A program made the translations under genes and the position numbers. 64,000 bases of DNA. It comes from Bacteroidota bacterium. GTDB taxonomy: Bacteria > Bacteroidota > Bacteroidia > Bacteroidales > Paludibacteraceae. The stretch is taken from contig JAEWUM010000003.1 of NCBI GenBank assembly GCA_023459355.1, positions 62,001 to 126,000 on the forward strand. Direction: 5' to 3'. A model generated the notes under the pieces. That model was given only the letters and a program-made list of their open reading frames with translations. It did no database searches and was not told where the DNA came from. Position 1 is the stretch's first letter, and the number at the start of each line of letters is the position of its first letter. Of the stretch, positions 17,128 through 26,005 are shown piece after piece.

Positions 17128-19269
17128 CTACTGTAATTCTAATTCTATTATACTACCTTCCTTCAGCAAGGTACCCGGTTTCAGACTTTGTGCAACGACT
17201 TTTCCCCGGCCTTTCACCCTGACATCCAGTCCCAACGTTCCCAGCATATAAAAAGCGTCTTTGACACCCATACCGGACACATCCGGCACCAATCCTTTCT
17301 GAATTTTATACGTATCCAACGACAGGAGATTACCTTCATTTGGAGTTTGTTTTACCCATCCGCGAAATTCCGGGTTGTCGACCGGTATCGCCAGTTCTTC
17401 TATCACTTTTTTTAACGCAAAAGAATTTCCGCTTTTCACTTCAGGCACATAAGGATGCTTTATAACGGAATCATTTGCAATCCTGTCCGGCGACCAACTT
17501 GACTTCAACAGCATGGTACGCTCCGCCACCTTCTTAAAAATACTACCTGCCATCCGGCCGCCCGAAGGGGCTCCTTCCGGAGCAGTCAGCACTACGATTG
17601 CCGAATACTTTGGATTATCAGCTGGAAAATAACCACAAAATGAAACATTATGACGCGTCTGACCAGCCCTGTATCCAAGTCCACCCTGCGATATTTGCGC
17701 TGTTCCTGTTTTACCGGCAATTATTACAATCTTAGATTGAGCTGTTTTCGCCGTGGCGAATTTTCCATCCACCACCTCTTTCAGGGTTTGTTGCACCTCT
17801 TTCAGAGTTGTCGGTTTACAAATAGACTCCTTCAACACCTCCGTTTCGAACGCCTGTACCACCTCTTCATTCCTTTTGACAGTCTTCACAAACAATGGCT
17901 TCACCATCTTCCCATCATTAGCAATGGCATTGAAAAGTGTCAGGGTATAAATCGGCGGTATCTTGGTTTCATATCCAATGGAAATCCATGCGAGAGATGT
18001 CTTATACCACTCATTCTTATCTTTCTTCGGATGTTTGATCCAGGGCTTCGCAACCCCTTTCATCTGCAAAGGCAGCGAATCATTCAACCTGAGGTCATAT
18101 AATTTCTCGATGTATTTCTCGGGTTTATCACCAAAAGATTTCATCACCATTTTCGAAGTTCCCACATTCGACGAAGCCTGGATTATTTCATTGACATGCA
18201 GTTTATCATATCCTCCCCGGTGATGGTTATGGTCTTTCATCAAGCGGTTGGCAATCGGAAGAATACCCCCGTCAATATCAAAGACATCATTGATTTTCAC
18301 CTTCCCTTCATCCAGCACGGCGATCAGAGATGCAACTTTAAAAGTTGAACCAGGCTCCATCCTGTCGGTCAATGCGTGGTTTTTTCCTTCGTAATAACCA
18401 TCCGATTTTTCATCATAATCCAGATTCACCATGGCTTTCACCTCACCGGTCTGCACTTCCATCACCACGATACAACCCGATTTCGCACCCAGTGCACCAA
18501 TCGTATCCCGCAATGCTTTTTCAGCAATGTCCTGTATTTCAATGTCCAGCGTCGTATATACATCCAACCCGTCTACCGGCTCCACTTCAACCGTTTCCAG
18601 GTACTTATTCGCCACTTTCTGGCGCGTTGAGACACCCGGGATTCCTAATAGTTGTTCATTGAAGGAACCCTCAATACCACTTCTCCCACCTTTCACCTCA
18701 TCGGCATACACATCCCCAATCGTCCTTGATGCCAGTGAACCAAATGGCTTTACCCTCCGCACAAACTCCCGGGTAAATAATCCGCTGCGATTCCTGCCAA
18801 GCCTGTAAAGAGGTAACTTTCTGAGATCTTTCAGTTGTGCATACGAAATTCTTTTGGGATAAAGCTGCAAATTCCCATTTTGCTCTCTGAACGCTTTCAG
18901 CAATGTATTTCGGTATTGTACTTTGGTTTTATCTCCAAAAAACTTCGATAAAGCAAAAGACAGAGAATCCAGGTTTTCATAAAACAGTTTACCTTCATCT
19001 TTATTCAGGGCCGGAACCCTCATATCCATGTAAACATAATAGGTAGGTATCGAACTGGCCAGCAACCGGCCGTCGGAAGCAAAGATATTTCCCCTTTTCG
19101 GCCGGACTGTGATATCACTGATCTTCTGCTTCTCAGCCAGTTTCATCCATTCATCTCTTTCAAAAAACTGGATTTGAACGATTTTATATATCACCAACAA
19201 AAAGAGTATGGAAATAATAAAATATACTATTCCAAATCTTACGACGATATTTTTACGTTTATCCGGCAT
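17128..19269 (-). CDS. ftsI: division transpeptidase, class B PBP with PASTA domain
   Basis: 713 residues: one N-terminal membrane helix (IVYFIISILFLLVIYKIVQI), a PBP dimer domain (RPKRGNIFASDGRLLASSIP), and a transpeptidase with STFK in MEPGSTFKVASL (about residue 307), SSN (about 365) and KTGTAQ (about 519). A single C-terminal PASTA domain (VPDVSGMGVKDAFYMLGTLG) ends the protein, as in the Spo VD/FtsI-like PBPs of Bacteroidota. It cross-links septal peptidoglycan with FtsW. It is followed by murE after 20 nt and preceded by a repeat-bearing gap after ftsL. Confidence 0.96.
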   Translation of the reverse strand: MPDKRKNIVVRFGIVYFIISILFLLVIYKIVQIQFFERDEWMKLAEKQKISDITVRPKRGNIFASDGRLLASSIPTYYVYMDMRVPALNKDEGKLFYENLDSLSFALSKFFGDKTKVQYRNTLLKAFREQNGNLQLYPKRISYAQLKDLRKLPLYRLGRNRSGLFTREFVRRVKPFGSLASRTIGDVYADEVKGGRSGIEGSFNEQLLGIPGVSTRQKVANKYLETVEVEPVDGLDVYTTLDIEIQDIAEKALRDTIGALGAKSGCIVVMEVQTGEVKAMVNLDYDEKSDGYYEGKNHALTDRMEPGSTFKVASLIAVLDEGKVKINDVFDIDGGILPIANRLMKDHNHHRGGYDKLHVNEIIQASSNVGTSKMVMKSFGDKPEKYIEKLYDLRLNDSLPLQMKGVAKPWIKHPKKDKNEWYKTSLAWISIGYETKIPPIYTLTLFNAIANDGKMVKPLFVKTVKRNEEVVQAFETEVLKESICKPTTLKEVQQTLKEVVDGKFATAKTAQSKIVIIAGKTGTAQISQGGLGYRAGQTRHNVSFCGYFPADNPKYSAIVVLTAPEGAPSGGRMAGSIFKKVAERTMLLKSSWSPDRIANDSVIKHPYVPEVKSGNSFALKKVIEELAIPVDNPEFRGWVKQTPNEGNLLSLDTYKIQKGLVPDVSGMGVKDAFYMLGTLGLDVRVKGRGKVVAQSLKPGTLLKEGSIIELELQ

Positions 19270-19289
19270 ATCCTTAATTGTCTCCAGTC

Positions 19290-19332
19290 AGTCATTGCGA
19301 GGAGTTCACTAAGTGAACGACGTGGCAACCTC
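19290..19332. repeat. dispersed repeat R4 between ftsL and ftsI
   Basis: CAGTCATTGCGAGGAGTTCA followed by a TTCAC..GTGAA hairpin and GGCAACCTCCTC. Other copies are at 57085-57123 and 58588-58630. Confidence 0.85.
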
Positions 19333-19365
19333 CTCTTCAATCATTTTTTGCTGATTACCTATTCT

Positions 19366-19740
19366 TTATTCTATAACAATCGGCGGGGTACTACCCGGCT
19401 TCAACTGCATTCCCTTACTTTCCATCAACAGCAGGAGGTTCGACTGCCGGCTGATTTCCATCAACTCAGCCGAAATAGTCAACGACTCATATTTGGCATC
19501 CTGTATATTTTTCTTCAACATCACCATGTTGGCAATCTGCTTTTCACTGGCATAACGGTTGTCGATGTACCCGATACTCAGTACCACCAACAAAATGATA
19601 AGCAAATACTGCCTTCTGATGAACTTTTTGGTCAGGATGTTTCCGTTGAGGATATCGCGCACACTACTTGAACGAAGATCCGATAAATCCTCACTCTGAC
19701 GAATCCTTTCTGATATGTTTTTAAGAAACGACATACTCAA
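19366..19740 (-). CDS. ftsL: FtsL-like division protein
   Basis: 124 residues with a basic N-terminal cytoplasmic part, one membrane helix (QYLLIILLVVLSIGYIDNRY, residues ~44-63) and a heptad-like extracytoplasmic region (EKQIANMVMLKKNIQDAKYE). The sequence is diverged, as FtsL always is; topology and position between rsmH and ftsI make the call. The annotated start overlaps the rsmH stop by 4 nt (ATGA); a second ATG two codons later is also possible. Confidence 0.82.
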   Translation of the reverse strand: MSMSFLKNISERIRQSEDLSDLRSSSVRDILNGNILTKKFIRRQYLLIILLVVLSIGYIDNRYASEKQIANMVMLKKNIQDAKYESLTISAELMEISRQSNLLLLMESKGMQLKPGSTPPIVIE

Positions 19741-20648
19741 TGATTCAACGTTGCAATTCTCAACTTGGCACTACGGGCTCTCGGATTAGCGGCAACTTCT
19801 TCATCTCCTGCAACAATCACCTTGTTATTGACCGCCTTCATGGGAGCGAGCACATTCCCAAAGAAGTCTTTCTCCAGTTTCCCCTCGAAATTCCCGGAAC
19901 GAATGAAGTTCTTCACCAACCGGTCTTCGAGAGAATGATAGGTAAGTACAACTAACCGTCCATCTTCACTCAGCACCTCCACACACTGTTTCAGCAGCGA
20001 CTTAAGCACTTCCATTTCCCGGTTCACTTCAATGCGCAATGCCTGAAAAACCCGCGCCATATCTTTTTTTTCTTTCTCTCTTCCGAAGAAAGGTTTCAAC
20101 ACTTCAATAAACGAAAATATCCTGTCAAATTTATTGTCGGCACGGTAGTTAACGATGGTACGGGCAATTTTCCGGGCATTATGCAACTCGCCATAGAGGT
20201 AAAAAACGTCTGCTAACTGCTCCTCCGAATAGGTATTCAGCACTTTTGCAGCAGTCAGACCGGATTTTTTATTCATCCGCATATCCAGCTCTCCATCATA
20301 ACGAAATGAGAACCCTCGTTCCGCCTCGTCAAAATGATGAAATGAAACACCCAAATCAGCTAATATCCCATCAACTTTCTCAATCCGATGAAATTGAAGG
20401 AAATTTTTCAGGTATTTAAAATTACTGTGTACGAAAATGAACCGCTCATCCTGAGGTATGTTCCCGAAAGCATCTTGATCCTGGTCAAATCCAATCAATT
20501 TCCCGTTATTTCCCAAACGTTTCAGCATCTCCCGCGCATGCCCTCCTCCACCAAAAGTGCAGTCCACATAAACCCCGTCAGGTTTGATATTCAACCCATC
20601 AATGGTTTCTGTGAGCAACGCAGGCACATGATAAACGGGCTCATCCAT
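19737..20648 (-). CDS. rsmH: 16S rRNA (cytosine(1402)-N(4))-methyltransferase
   Basis: A SAM-dependent methyltransferase acting on C1402 of 16S rRNA. Motifs are YHVPALLTETIDGL, YVDCTFGGGGHAREML (SAM loop), GILADLGVSFHHFDEAERGF, RVFQALRIEVNREMEVL and LTYHSLEDRLVKNF. 303 residues, complete. It follows mraZ after 10 nt and overlaps ftsL by 4 nt. Confidence 0.97.
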   Translation of the reverse strand: MDEPVYHVPALLTETIDGLNIKPDGVYVDCTFGGGGHAREMLKRLGNNGKLIGFDQDQDAFGNIPQDERFIFVHSNFKYLKNFLQFHRIEKVDGILADLGVSFHHFDEAERGFSFRYDGELDMRMNKKSGLTAAKVLNTYSEEQLADVFYLYGELHNARKIARTIVNYRADNKFDRIFSFIEVLKPFFGREKEKKDMARVFQALRIEVNREMEVLKSLLKQCVEVLSEDGRLVVLTYHSLEDRLVKNFIRSGNFEGKLEKDFFGNVLAPMKAVNNKVIVAGDEEVAANPRARSAKLRIATLNH

Positions 20649-20658
20649 AAGGCATATC

Positions 20659-21111
20659 TTACTTTTTCATCATTTTTTCTTTCAGCAATGCCGCAAAATC
20701 AGGCGCAGCGAGTCTTGATTGCTCAAATTTGACCTTACTCCAAACGGCAAACCGGTCAATCATGCCGACGAAAAGCACTTCTGCATTTTCCGCAGCAATA
20801 GTTTGCAGGTGTTTTTTTTGTATCAGCACGCGACCCTGACTGTCAATATCCAGCCATTCAGCCTCAGAAACAAACTGCATGAGCAACAACTGATCGACAG
20901 GATTCCACTCATCAAGTCTCGACTTAAACTCCTCAACTTTCTCATTCCATACCGGAACCGGATAAATGATCAGACAGTCATTTTCAGCATCCTTTCGCAT
21001 CACAACACGCTCTCTTTCCAATTCAGGAAGAATCTTACGATATACGGAGGGGATGAAAATTCGTCCCTTCACATCCGCTTTAGCTTCGTATTTCCCGATA
21101 AATGTTGACAT
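20659..21111 (-). CDS. mraZ: transcriptional regulator MraZ
   Basis: 150 residues from MSTFIGKYEAKADVKGRIFI, with two AbrB-like SpoVT domains; the second has LDIDSQGRVLIQKKHL, carrying the family's DxxGR pattern. MraZ binds tandem TGGGG-type boxes in front of its own gene and represses the dcw operon; such boxes are at 21163-21181. Earlier in-frame ATGs exist (21123; the frame stays open to 21180), but the 21180 extension would read through the operator. The ATG at 21111 gives the usual family start; 21123 remains possible. Confidence 0.93.
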   Translation of the reverse strand: MSTFIGKYEAKADVKGRIFIPSVYRKILPELERERVVMRKDAENDCLIIYPVPVWNEKVEEFKSRLDEWNPVDQLLLMQFVSEAEWLDIDSQGRVLIQKKHLQTIAAENAEVLFVGMIDRFAVWSKVKFEQSRLAAPDFAALLKEKMMKK

Positions 21112-21138
21112 ATATTTACGCATGTTAATTTGCAACGG

Positions 21139-21146
21139 TAAAAGTA
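21139..21146 (-). promoter_or_regulatory. possible -7 element of the dcw operon
   Basis: TACTTTTA on the minus strand, one mismatch from TAnnTTTG, just upstream of mraZ and directly downstream of the MraZ boxes. Weak on its own; the position supports it. Confidence 0.4.
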
Positions 21147-21162
21147 TAAAAACTATTTTAAA

Positions 21163-21181
21163 TTCCCCACATTTCCCCACA
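21163..21181 (-). promoter_or_regulatory. MraZ-type operator, two TGGGGA boxes
   Basis: On the minus strand two TGGGGA boxes lie exactly 10 nt apart (GTGGGGAAAT then GTGGGGAATT). Repeated TGGG boxes at 10-nt spacing are the known MraZ binding pattern. They fall about 50-70 nt before the mraZ start codon. Confidence 0.75.
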
Positions 21182-21382
21182 AAAACTTATCAACAAGTTT
21201 TAAAGTGTTAAATCTTGCTTTTCAAGAGATTATAAACAAAATTTAAACAAGCAAATCAAAGAACACCAACAAGACTAAACTCTTAATAAACAGAAATTTA
21301 CGAATACCAATAAAAACACAGGGGTTAAATAGACATAAAAGTGGGGGATAGACACAAACATACAACTCACATATATTTTTAC

Positions 21383-21390
21383 TATTTTTG
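21383..21390 (+). promoter_or_regulatory. -7 promoter element of the acyltransferase gene
   Basis: TATTTTTG matches TAnnTTTG and lies 13 nt before the ATG at 21404. The longer frame starting GTG at 21341 lies upstream of this element and is therefore unlikely. Confidence 0.55.
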
Positions 21391-21403
21391 CTTCGCAGAA
21401 AAA

Positions 21404-22231
21404 ATGACCAATATGACCAAACAGAAAATAGTCAAGATAGACGTTGCCAAGGTAATTAAAACCAGAGCGCCTCATGCAAAAGTTCCAAAATTCATTGTGA
21501 ACTACCTGAAAAAGATTGTACATCAGGATGAAATAAACGAGTTTTTTGAGAAGAATCCGGATCTGAAGAATTTAGACTTCGTTGAAGCCGGGCTGAAATT
21601 CCTGGGGGTCACTACTTCGATTTACGGTAAAGAGAACCTGCCACCCAAGGATGGTAAATACATATTTGCCAGCAATCATCCGCTGGGCGGACTCGACGGG
21701 ATGACAACCGGCTACCTGATTGGTAAGGAATACGACGGAAAGGTAAGATTTTTCTCCAACGACTTGCTTGCCAATCTGCACCCGATGAAGGAAATGTTTG
21801 TTCCTGTCAATAAGTTCGGAGCCCAATCGAAAAGCCACGCCGAAATGATGCATGAATTATACAGCTCCGACAACCATCTGGTTACCTATCCTGCTGGTAT
21901 GTGTTCGCGCAAAACAAAAGGAGAAATCTGCGACCTGGAATGGAAGAAAAACTTCATCACCAAAGCCATTCAGTACCAACGGGATGTAGTACCTATTTAT
22001 TTCGAAGGAAGAAACTCGAACTTCTTCTATAACCTGGCGAATCTGCGTAAATTTCTGAAGATAAAATTTAACATCGAGATGATGTACCTGGCAGATGAGA
22101 TGTTCAAACAAAAAGGAAAACATTTCACCATCAAAATCGGAGAAAGAATACCCTGGCAGACATTCGACAAGTCAAAAACGCAAGCGCAATGGGCAGAATG
22201 GGTGAAAGAGAAAGTTTATGCGCTGAAGTGA
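21404..22231 (+). CDS. PlsC-superfamily acyltransferase (hemolysin-like)
   Basis: About 275 residues. The acyltransferase motif NHPLGGLDGM lies near residue 90 and the second motif TYPAGMCSRKTKGEI near 165; both fit lysophospholipid/hemolysin-type acyltransferases in which the His-Asp pair is spaced HX5D. Such enzymes esterify lyso-lipids; related Bacteroidota proteins act in glycerophospholipid or glycine/ornithine lipid synthesis, and I cannot tell which applies. No membrane helix is obvious. It is divergent from mraZ and convergent with rimM: its stop abuts the rimM stop. Confidence 0.8.
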   Translation: MTNMTKQKIVKIDVAKVIKTRAPHAKVPKFIVNYLKKIVHQDEINEFFEKNPDLKNLDFVEAGLKFLGVTTSIYGKENLPPKDGKYIFASNHPLGGLDGMTTGYLIGKEYDGKVRFFSNDLLANLHPMKEMFVPVNKFGAQSKSHAEMMHELYSSDNHLVTYPAGMCSRKTKGEICDLEWKKNFITKAIQYQRDVVPIYFEGRNSNFFYNLANLRKFLKIKFNIEMMYLADEMFKQKGKHFTIKIGERIPWQTFDKSKTQAQWAEWVKEKVYALK

Positions 22232-22750
22232 TTATAAGTCGAGGAGCCCTTCGGGAAGTTCAACCACGATGATTTTATTCTCGTGGTCGATTTCTTTTAT
22301 ATACTCTTCGCTGACTGGTATCAGCAATTCATCATCATCTTTTTGAATCACAAACAAGGCATTGTCGGTAGTACGATCAATTTCACTAATCACGCCAATC
22401 GCACCTTGTTCTTTTTCTTCAAGCTGAAAGCCAACGAAATAGTCCAACTCAATTTCAGCATCATCCACAACCTCCAAAAACTCTTTCAGGATGTAAATCT
22501 GCAATCCTGAAAATGCACGGGCATCCTCTTCACTATTTAACCCATCCAATCGCAAAATACCGGTCGAGGCAGTCTTCAAACGATACTCAGCAACCACAAA
22601 CGGGACAAAAATCCCCTCCAGCTCAAAAACAAAGAACGGCAATTCTTCGAGTTCAAAAACGTCGGTTGTGAATCCAAACGACATTTCTCCATGGATTCCG
22701 TGAGGTTTATTGATTTGTCCGATTGGGAAGAGTTGGCTTTTGTTTATCAT
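22232..22750 (-). CDS. rimM: ribosome maturation factor RimM
   Basis: Binds ribosomal protein S19 and helps 30S head maturation. The N-terminal barrel has FPIGQINKPHGIHGEMSFGF and the C-terminal PRC-barrel has YFVGFQLEEKEQGAIGVI and DDELLIPVSEEYIKEID. The ATG at 22750 gives 172 residues and the usual family start; the upstream frame to 22777 reads into repeat R6. It stands alone here, without trmD or rpsP. Confidence 0.93.
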   Translation of the reverse strand: MINKSQLFPIGQINKPHGIHGEMSFGFTTDVFELEELPFFVFELEGIFVPFVVAEYRLKTASTGILRLDGLNSEEDARAFSGLQIYILKEFLEVVDDAEIELDYFVGFQLEEKEQGAIGVISEIDRTTDNALFVIQKDDDELLIPVSEEYIKEIDHENKIIVVELPEGLLDL

Positions 22751-22870
22751 ATCACTGAAGTTGTTTGTTAGAATCAAGTTTGGGAATCAAGTTATAGTAT
22801 ATGTTGGTGCATGCTATCACTAAAGTTGCCGGTGGAAATCAAGTTTATAAATAAAGTTTCAGATCTGATA
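22749..22870. repeat. dispersed repeat R6, two units upstream of rimM
   Basis: Two tandem units beginning TATCACTGAAGTTG and TATCACTAAAGTTG, each followed by GAATCAAGTT or GAAATCAAGTT and AAGTTT. The same units, in direct and inverted form, fill 62512-62796 upstream of the sirtuin gene. Confidence 0.8.
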
Positions 22871-22923
22871 ACTAACAACATTATAAAGACATGCAAAAGT
22901 AACAAAATATGGTTATAAACAAA

Positions 22924-22956
22924 AAAGCCACACATTAAATAAAAATGCATGGCTTT
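22924..22956 (-). terminator. intrinsic terminator of the beta-barrel gene
   Basis: Stem AAAGCCA...TGGCTTT extended by ACATT/AATGC, followed on the minus strand by TTTTTTGTT. It lies about 20-55 nt beyond the stop codon of the outer-membrane protein gene. Confidence 0.75.
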
Positions 22957-22978
22957 CTCGATAAATAATGAATGATAT

Positions 22979-23611
22979 TTAAAACATAAAAACCAGCGTT
23001 GCTGTCAGTTGGTTTCTTTTCAGGTCGATATTTTCGCGGTTATTCAAATCAACCAAGCCCCAGTTATACCCAACCCTGAGCTGCACATTGTTGTATTGAG
23101 CTCCGGCTCCCAGGCCAAGTTGCAAGTCAAAACGATTCACATCATACACACCATCGTCGTCCGTGTCAGTTTTGTAACGATCATAGGTTGTCTTAATCTC
23201 AGAACTGCCGATGTTGGTTATGTTGATGGTTTGCTGCGATATTCCGAAATTAAGATTGGGACCCGCAAACGCAAACAAGTTCAGGACATTGTCAACCGGG
23301 AAACTCAGCTGTAACTGCAATGGTAAATCAATCAGATGCGCATTGTAGTGATTTGTTCCCGAAATTGCACCATCAAAAGTCGACATCAGATAACTATAAA
23401 TTACCCCATACCTGAAATCCACATGCGTAAAAAGCTCCGTTTCCGAAACCGGTCCAATCCGGATGCCACTCACCTGTGCCGGAAAAATTGCGGTTGCCCC
23501 GTTGGTTTCTTCAGTTACATTAATATATCCTGCCTCAACACCAATTTTTTGAGATGAAAGACTTACTGCTGTAAAAAACAGCAGGATAAAAATTAATAGT
23601 TTAGTTTTCAT
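22979..23611 (-). CDS. outer-membrane beta-barrel protein, porin-like
   Basis: 210 residues: signal peptide (LLIFILLFFTAVSLSSQ), then alternating strands such as SETELFTHVDFRYGVIYSYL, LIDLPLQLQLSFPV, FAFAGPNLNFGI, RFDLQLGLGAGAQYNNVQLR, and a terminal LTATLVFMF with the closing aromatic residue. This fits the PorT-like/OMP_b-brl family of Bacteroidota. It has its own promoter (23673-23680) and terminator, so it is monocistronic. Function is unknown beyond outer-membrane location. Confidence 0.8.
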   Translation of the reverse strand: MKTKLLIFILLFFTAVSLSSQKIGVEAGYINVTEETNGATAIFPAQVSGIRIGPVSETELFTHVDFRYGVIYSYLMSTFDGAISGTNHYNAHLIDLPLQLQLSFPVDNVLNLFAFAGPNLNFGISQQTINITNIGSSEIKTTYDRYKTDTDDDGVYDVNRFDLQLGLGAGAQYNNVQLRVGYNWGLVDLNNRENIDLKRNQLTATLVFMF

Positions 23612-23672
23612 TTCTTTATAAGTTTAATGTTATAAATAATATACGCTTAATCCATGCAATAAAGGATTACTG

Positions 23673-23680
23673 CAAAGATA
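23673..23680 (-). promoter_or_regulatory. -7 promoter element of the beta-barrel gene
   Basis: TATCTTTG on the minus strand, an exact TAnnTTTG match, with a TTGA about 17 nt upstream as a possible -33 element. Confidence 0.6.
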
Positions 23681-23772
23681 TAACTTAAAAATACAGGTCA
23701 ATGTTTTATTTTTAGCTTTATTTTACAATTCTAACTTCTTTAAAAGAAATCATCAAAATAAAAACAAAGTCT

Positions 23773-23780
23773 TATCTTTG
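23773..23780 (+). promoter_or_regulatory. -7 promoter element of the DUF4861 gene
   Basis: TATCTTTG, an exact TAnnTTTG match, 29 nt before the ATG at 23810. Confidence 0.6.
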
Positions 23781-23809
23781 TATGCATTTCTGATTAAACA
23801 CAAAAGGTT

Positions 23810-24991
23810 ATGAAAGCATTTATCATCTTCGCCTTCACGTTTTTATGTATGTTCTCCACATCGGGAATTAACATTGAAATCACCAACCCAAATCAAGCAG
23901 ACATAAAAGATGCTCCGGTTGTAGTAAAGTTAGATCACTTCAAAAAAATCGGACTGACAAAACGCGACCGGCTGGCTGTTTATATTGACGGCAAGCAGGT
24001 TAGCAGTCAACTCGACGATCTCAACAACGACAGCATACCTGACGAACTGGTATTCCTGACCGACCTGAAAGCCGGAGAAAAAAAGAAGGTTCAACTTCGA
24101 AGTATATCTGATAAAAAACGTGTAAAATTTCCGGCAGAGGTGTATGCAAGTTTGATTTTGAAAGAAGCCGACGGTAGCCATACCAACATCCGCGAAATAT
24201 CATCGGCAAAAAATGACATGTACAACAAGCTGCACCACCATGGGGTGGCTTTTGAATCTGCCTTGATGGCTTATCGCATCTATTTCGACAACAAAAGCAC
24301 CATCGATGTATATGGAAAGAAGCAATATCAGTTGGAGCTGGCCGACACCAAATGGTATCCGACGGACGAGCAGCTTGCTGCCGGTTATGGCGACGACATC
24401 CTGCTTGTCTCGGGATGGGTAGGCGTGGGCACTGTCAAAGGCTTTGAAAAAGATAAAGCAACGCATATCAACAGGTTCGATCTAAGAACACACCGCATCG
24501 TAGCTTCCGGAAACATTCGCACAGTGGTGGAAAGCGATGTAAAAGGGTGGGAGTATGAAGGCAAGAAAGCCGACATGACTGTCCGCTATATCCTCTACGC
24601 CCGTCACCGCGACGTGATTGCCGAAATAACTACTTCCGCAGATATTGAGCAATTAGCAACCGGCGTGCAACAAATCGGCGGTGGCGCTTGTTTCCAAAGC
24701 AACCAGCTTGTAGGTTCGTGGGGCAGCTGGCATCCGCAACCCGACACCCTGAAATACGCCAAAGAAACTGTCGGTCTGGGTCTGTACATGCCCAAAGAAT
24801 TTCAGGGAAAACAAATCATGGAGGGCGTAAATAACCTGATTGTTTTTCCACAGAAAAAAGAAACAACCACCCGGTTCTACTTTACAGTTATTGCTGCAAA
24901 AGAAGAACAAAACGACATCAAAACGGCTGAGGATTTTTTCAAATACCTGAATAATTGGCGGAGAGGTTTAAATCCAGTAATCGTCGAATGA
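23810..24991 (+). CDS. secreted DUF4861 protein
   Basis: 393 residues with a signal peptide (FIIFAFTFLCMFSTSG). The N-terminal segment INIEITNPNQADIKDAPVVV and DGKQVSSQLDDLNNDSIPDE, followed by ADTKWYPTDEQLAAGYGDDI and GGGACFQSNQLVGSWGSWHP, match the DUF4861 family, common in polysaccharide-degrading loci of Bacteroidota and thought to act on carbohydrates. No activity can be read from the sequence. Its neighbours are not carbohydrate genes here and it has its own promoter, so no polysaccharide locus can be claimed. Confidence 0.82.
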   Translation: MKAFIIFAFTFLCMFSTSGINIEITNPNQADIKDAPVVVKLDHFKKIGLTKRDRLAVYIDGKQVSSQLDDLNNDSIPDELVFLTDLKAGEKKKVQLRSISDKKRVKFPAEVYASLILKEADGSHTNIREISSAKNDMYNKLHHHGVAFESALMAYRIYFDNKSTIDVYGKKQYQLELADTKWYPTDEQLAAGYGDDILLVSGWVGVGTVKGFEKDKATHINRFDLRTHRIVASGNIRTVVESDVKGWEYEGKKADMTVRYILYARHRDVIAEITTSADIEQLATGVQQIGGGACFQSNQLVGSWGSWHPQPDTLKYAKETVGLGLYMPKEFQGKQIMEGVNNLIVFPQKKETTTRFYFTVIAAKEEQNDIKTAEDFFKYLNNWRRGLNPVIVE

Positions 24992-24994
24992 TTT

Positions 24995-25978
24995 TTACTC
25001 CTTATCAGAATCAACATAAATACTCAAGTCGAAAGTCTGCGGTTTGCGGTTCACAACAACAATACTCAGCACATTTTTTCCGGGTCTGTCTTTGTGCACA
25101 AAATTAACTTTCTTTTTATCAGCCGACAAGCCGAGCGCATAATCTTTACCCAGCGCTTTCATTATTTTAACAAGATATTCATTGTTTGCTTTCTGGAAGT
25201 CAGCGGCATCTCCTTCTTTAACAAGCGGGATAACATAATAAACCAATCCCATAGTACGGTCTTCGATTGTGCAAAAACCGTTTGACGGAACTTGTGTTTC
25301 AGTCGTATATCTTTTAAAAATCGCATTTGGTTCCTCAATCAGATCTCCTGTAATATTGTAAAATGCAGATTTTGACTCTTTAAGAACCAAATCCAGTTTT
25401 CTACTAAACTCATCCACCACCTTATCAACATTTACCACACTAAAATCGGTATAAGGCATACCGGAAATCATATTGTTGTATATATTTTTCTCAACACCTC
25501 CAAATTCAAAAATGACACGAACATTACTTTTACCCTCTTTTTTCAACACGAAAGCTGCATCGTACAATCTGAAAGCATTTTCAACATGATTAGAAAAAAT
25601 ATAATTTGTTTCACTAAAGATTCCTTTCTTCATTTCATGGAACCTAAAGCCCGGAAAACATTCAACCATCTGAGCAATCAATTCATTCACTTTCGCTTTT
25701 CCCGCATCTTCAGAATCAAACAGTCCGAAATCGCCTCTAAAAACTGTTCTCCCAAGACGCTGACTAATTTCGGTCTTCTGAGCTCCTGCGATTTGTAACG
25801 AGGAGAGATAAGTTTTAAACGCACCTTTAGCCGTTGTATCTTCAGCCAAACGAATCTGCGTAAAATTATCACCGGCAATTTCTTCTAATTGTCTGAATGC
25901 ATTGCAAAAAGTTTTTTTCTGTGCCATAACCCCTGCGTTAAACAGCAGTATAAACAAAAGCAACCATGAAGTTTTCAT
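24995..25978 (-). CDS. secreted protein of unknown function
   Basis: 327 residues from MKTSWLLLFILLFNAGVMAQ, a clear signal peptide with AxA-like cleavage (VMAQ). The mature part mixes charged helices (CNAFRQLEEIAGDNFTQIRL) and a beta-rich second half (FIFEFGG-type VRVIFEFGGVEKNIYNN; LVYYVIPLVKEG). I recognise no domain. The in-frame ATG nine codons upstream is disfavoured because it would spoil the signal peptide. It lies downstream of a MORN-repeat gene, in the same direction with a 27-nt gap, so the two are probably co-transcribed. Confidence 0.65.
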   Translation of the reverse strand: MKTSWLLLFILLFNAGVMAQKKTFCNAFRQLEEIAGDNFTQIRLAEDTTAKGAFKTYLSSLQIAGAQKTEISQRLGRTVFRGDFGLFDSEDAGKAKVNELIAQMVECFPGFRFHEMKKGIFSETNYIFSNHVENAFRLYDAAFVLKKEGKSNVRVIFEFGGVEKNIYNNMISGMPYTDFSVVNVDKVVDEFSRKLDLVLKESKSAFYNITGDLIEEPNAIFKRYTTETQVPSNGFCTIEDRTMGLVYYVIPLVKEGDAADFQKANNEYLVKIMKALGKDYALGLSADKKKVNFVHKDRPGKNVLSIVVVNRKPQTFDLSIYVDSDKE

Positions 25979-26005
25979 AAAAATGTATATATTAAAGTTA
26001 ATCAA

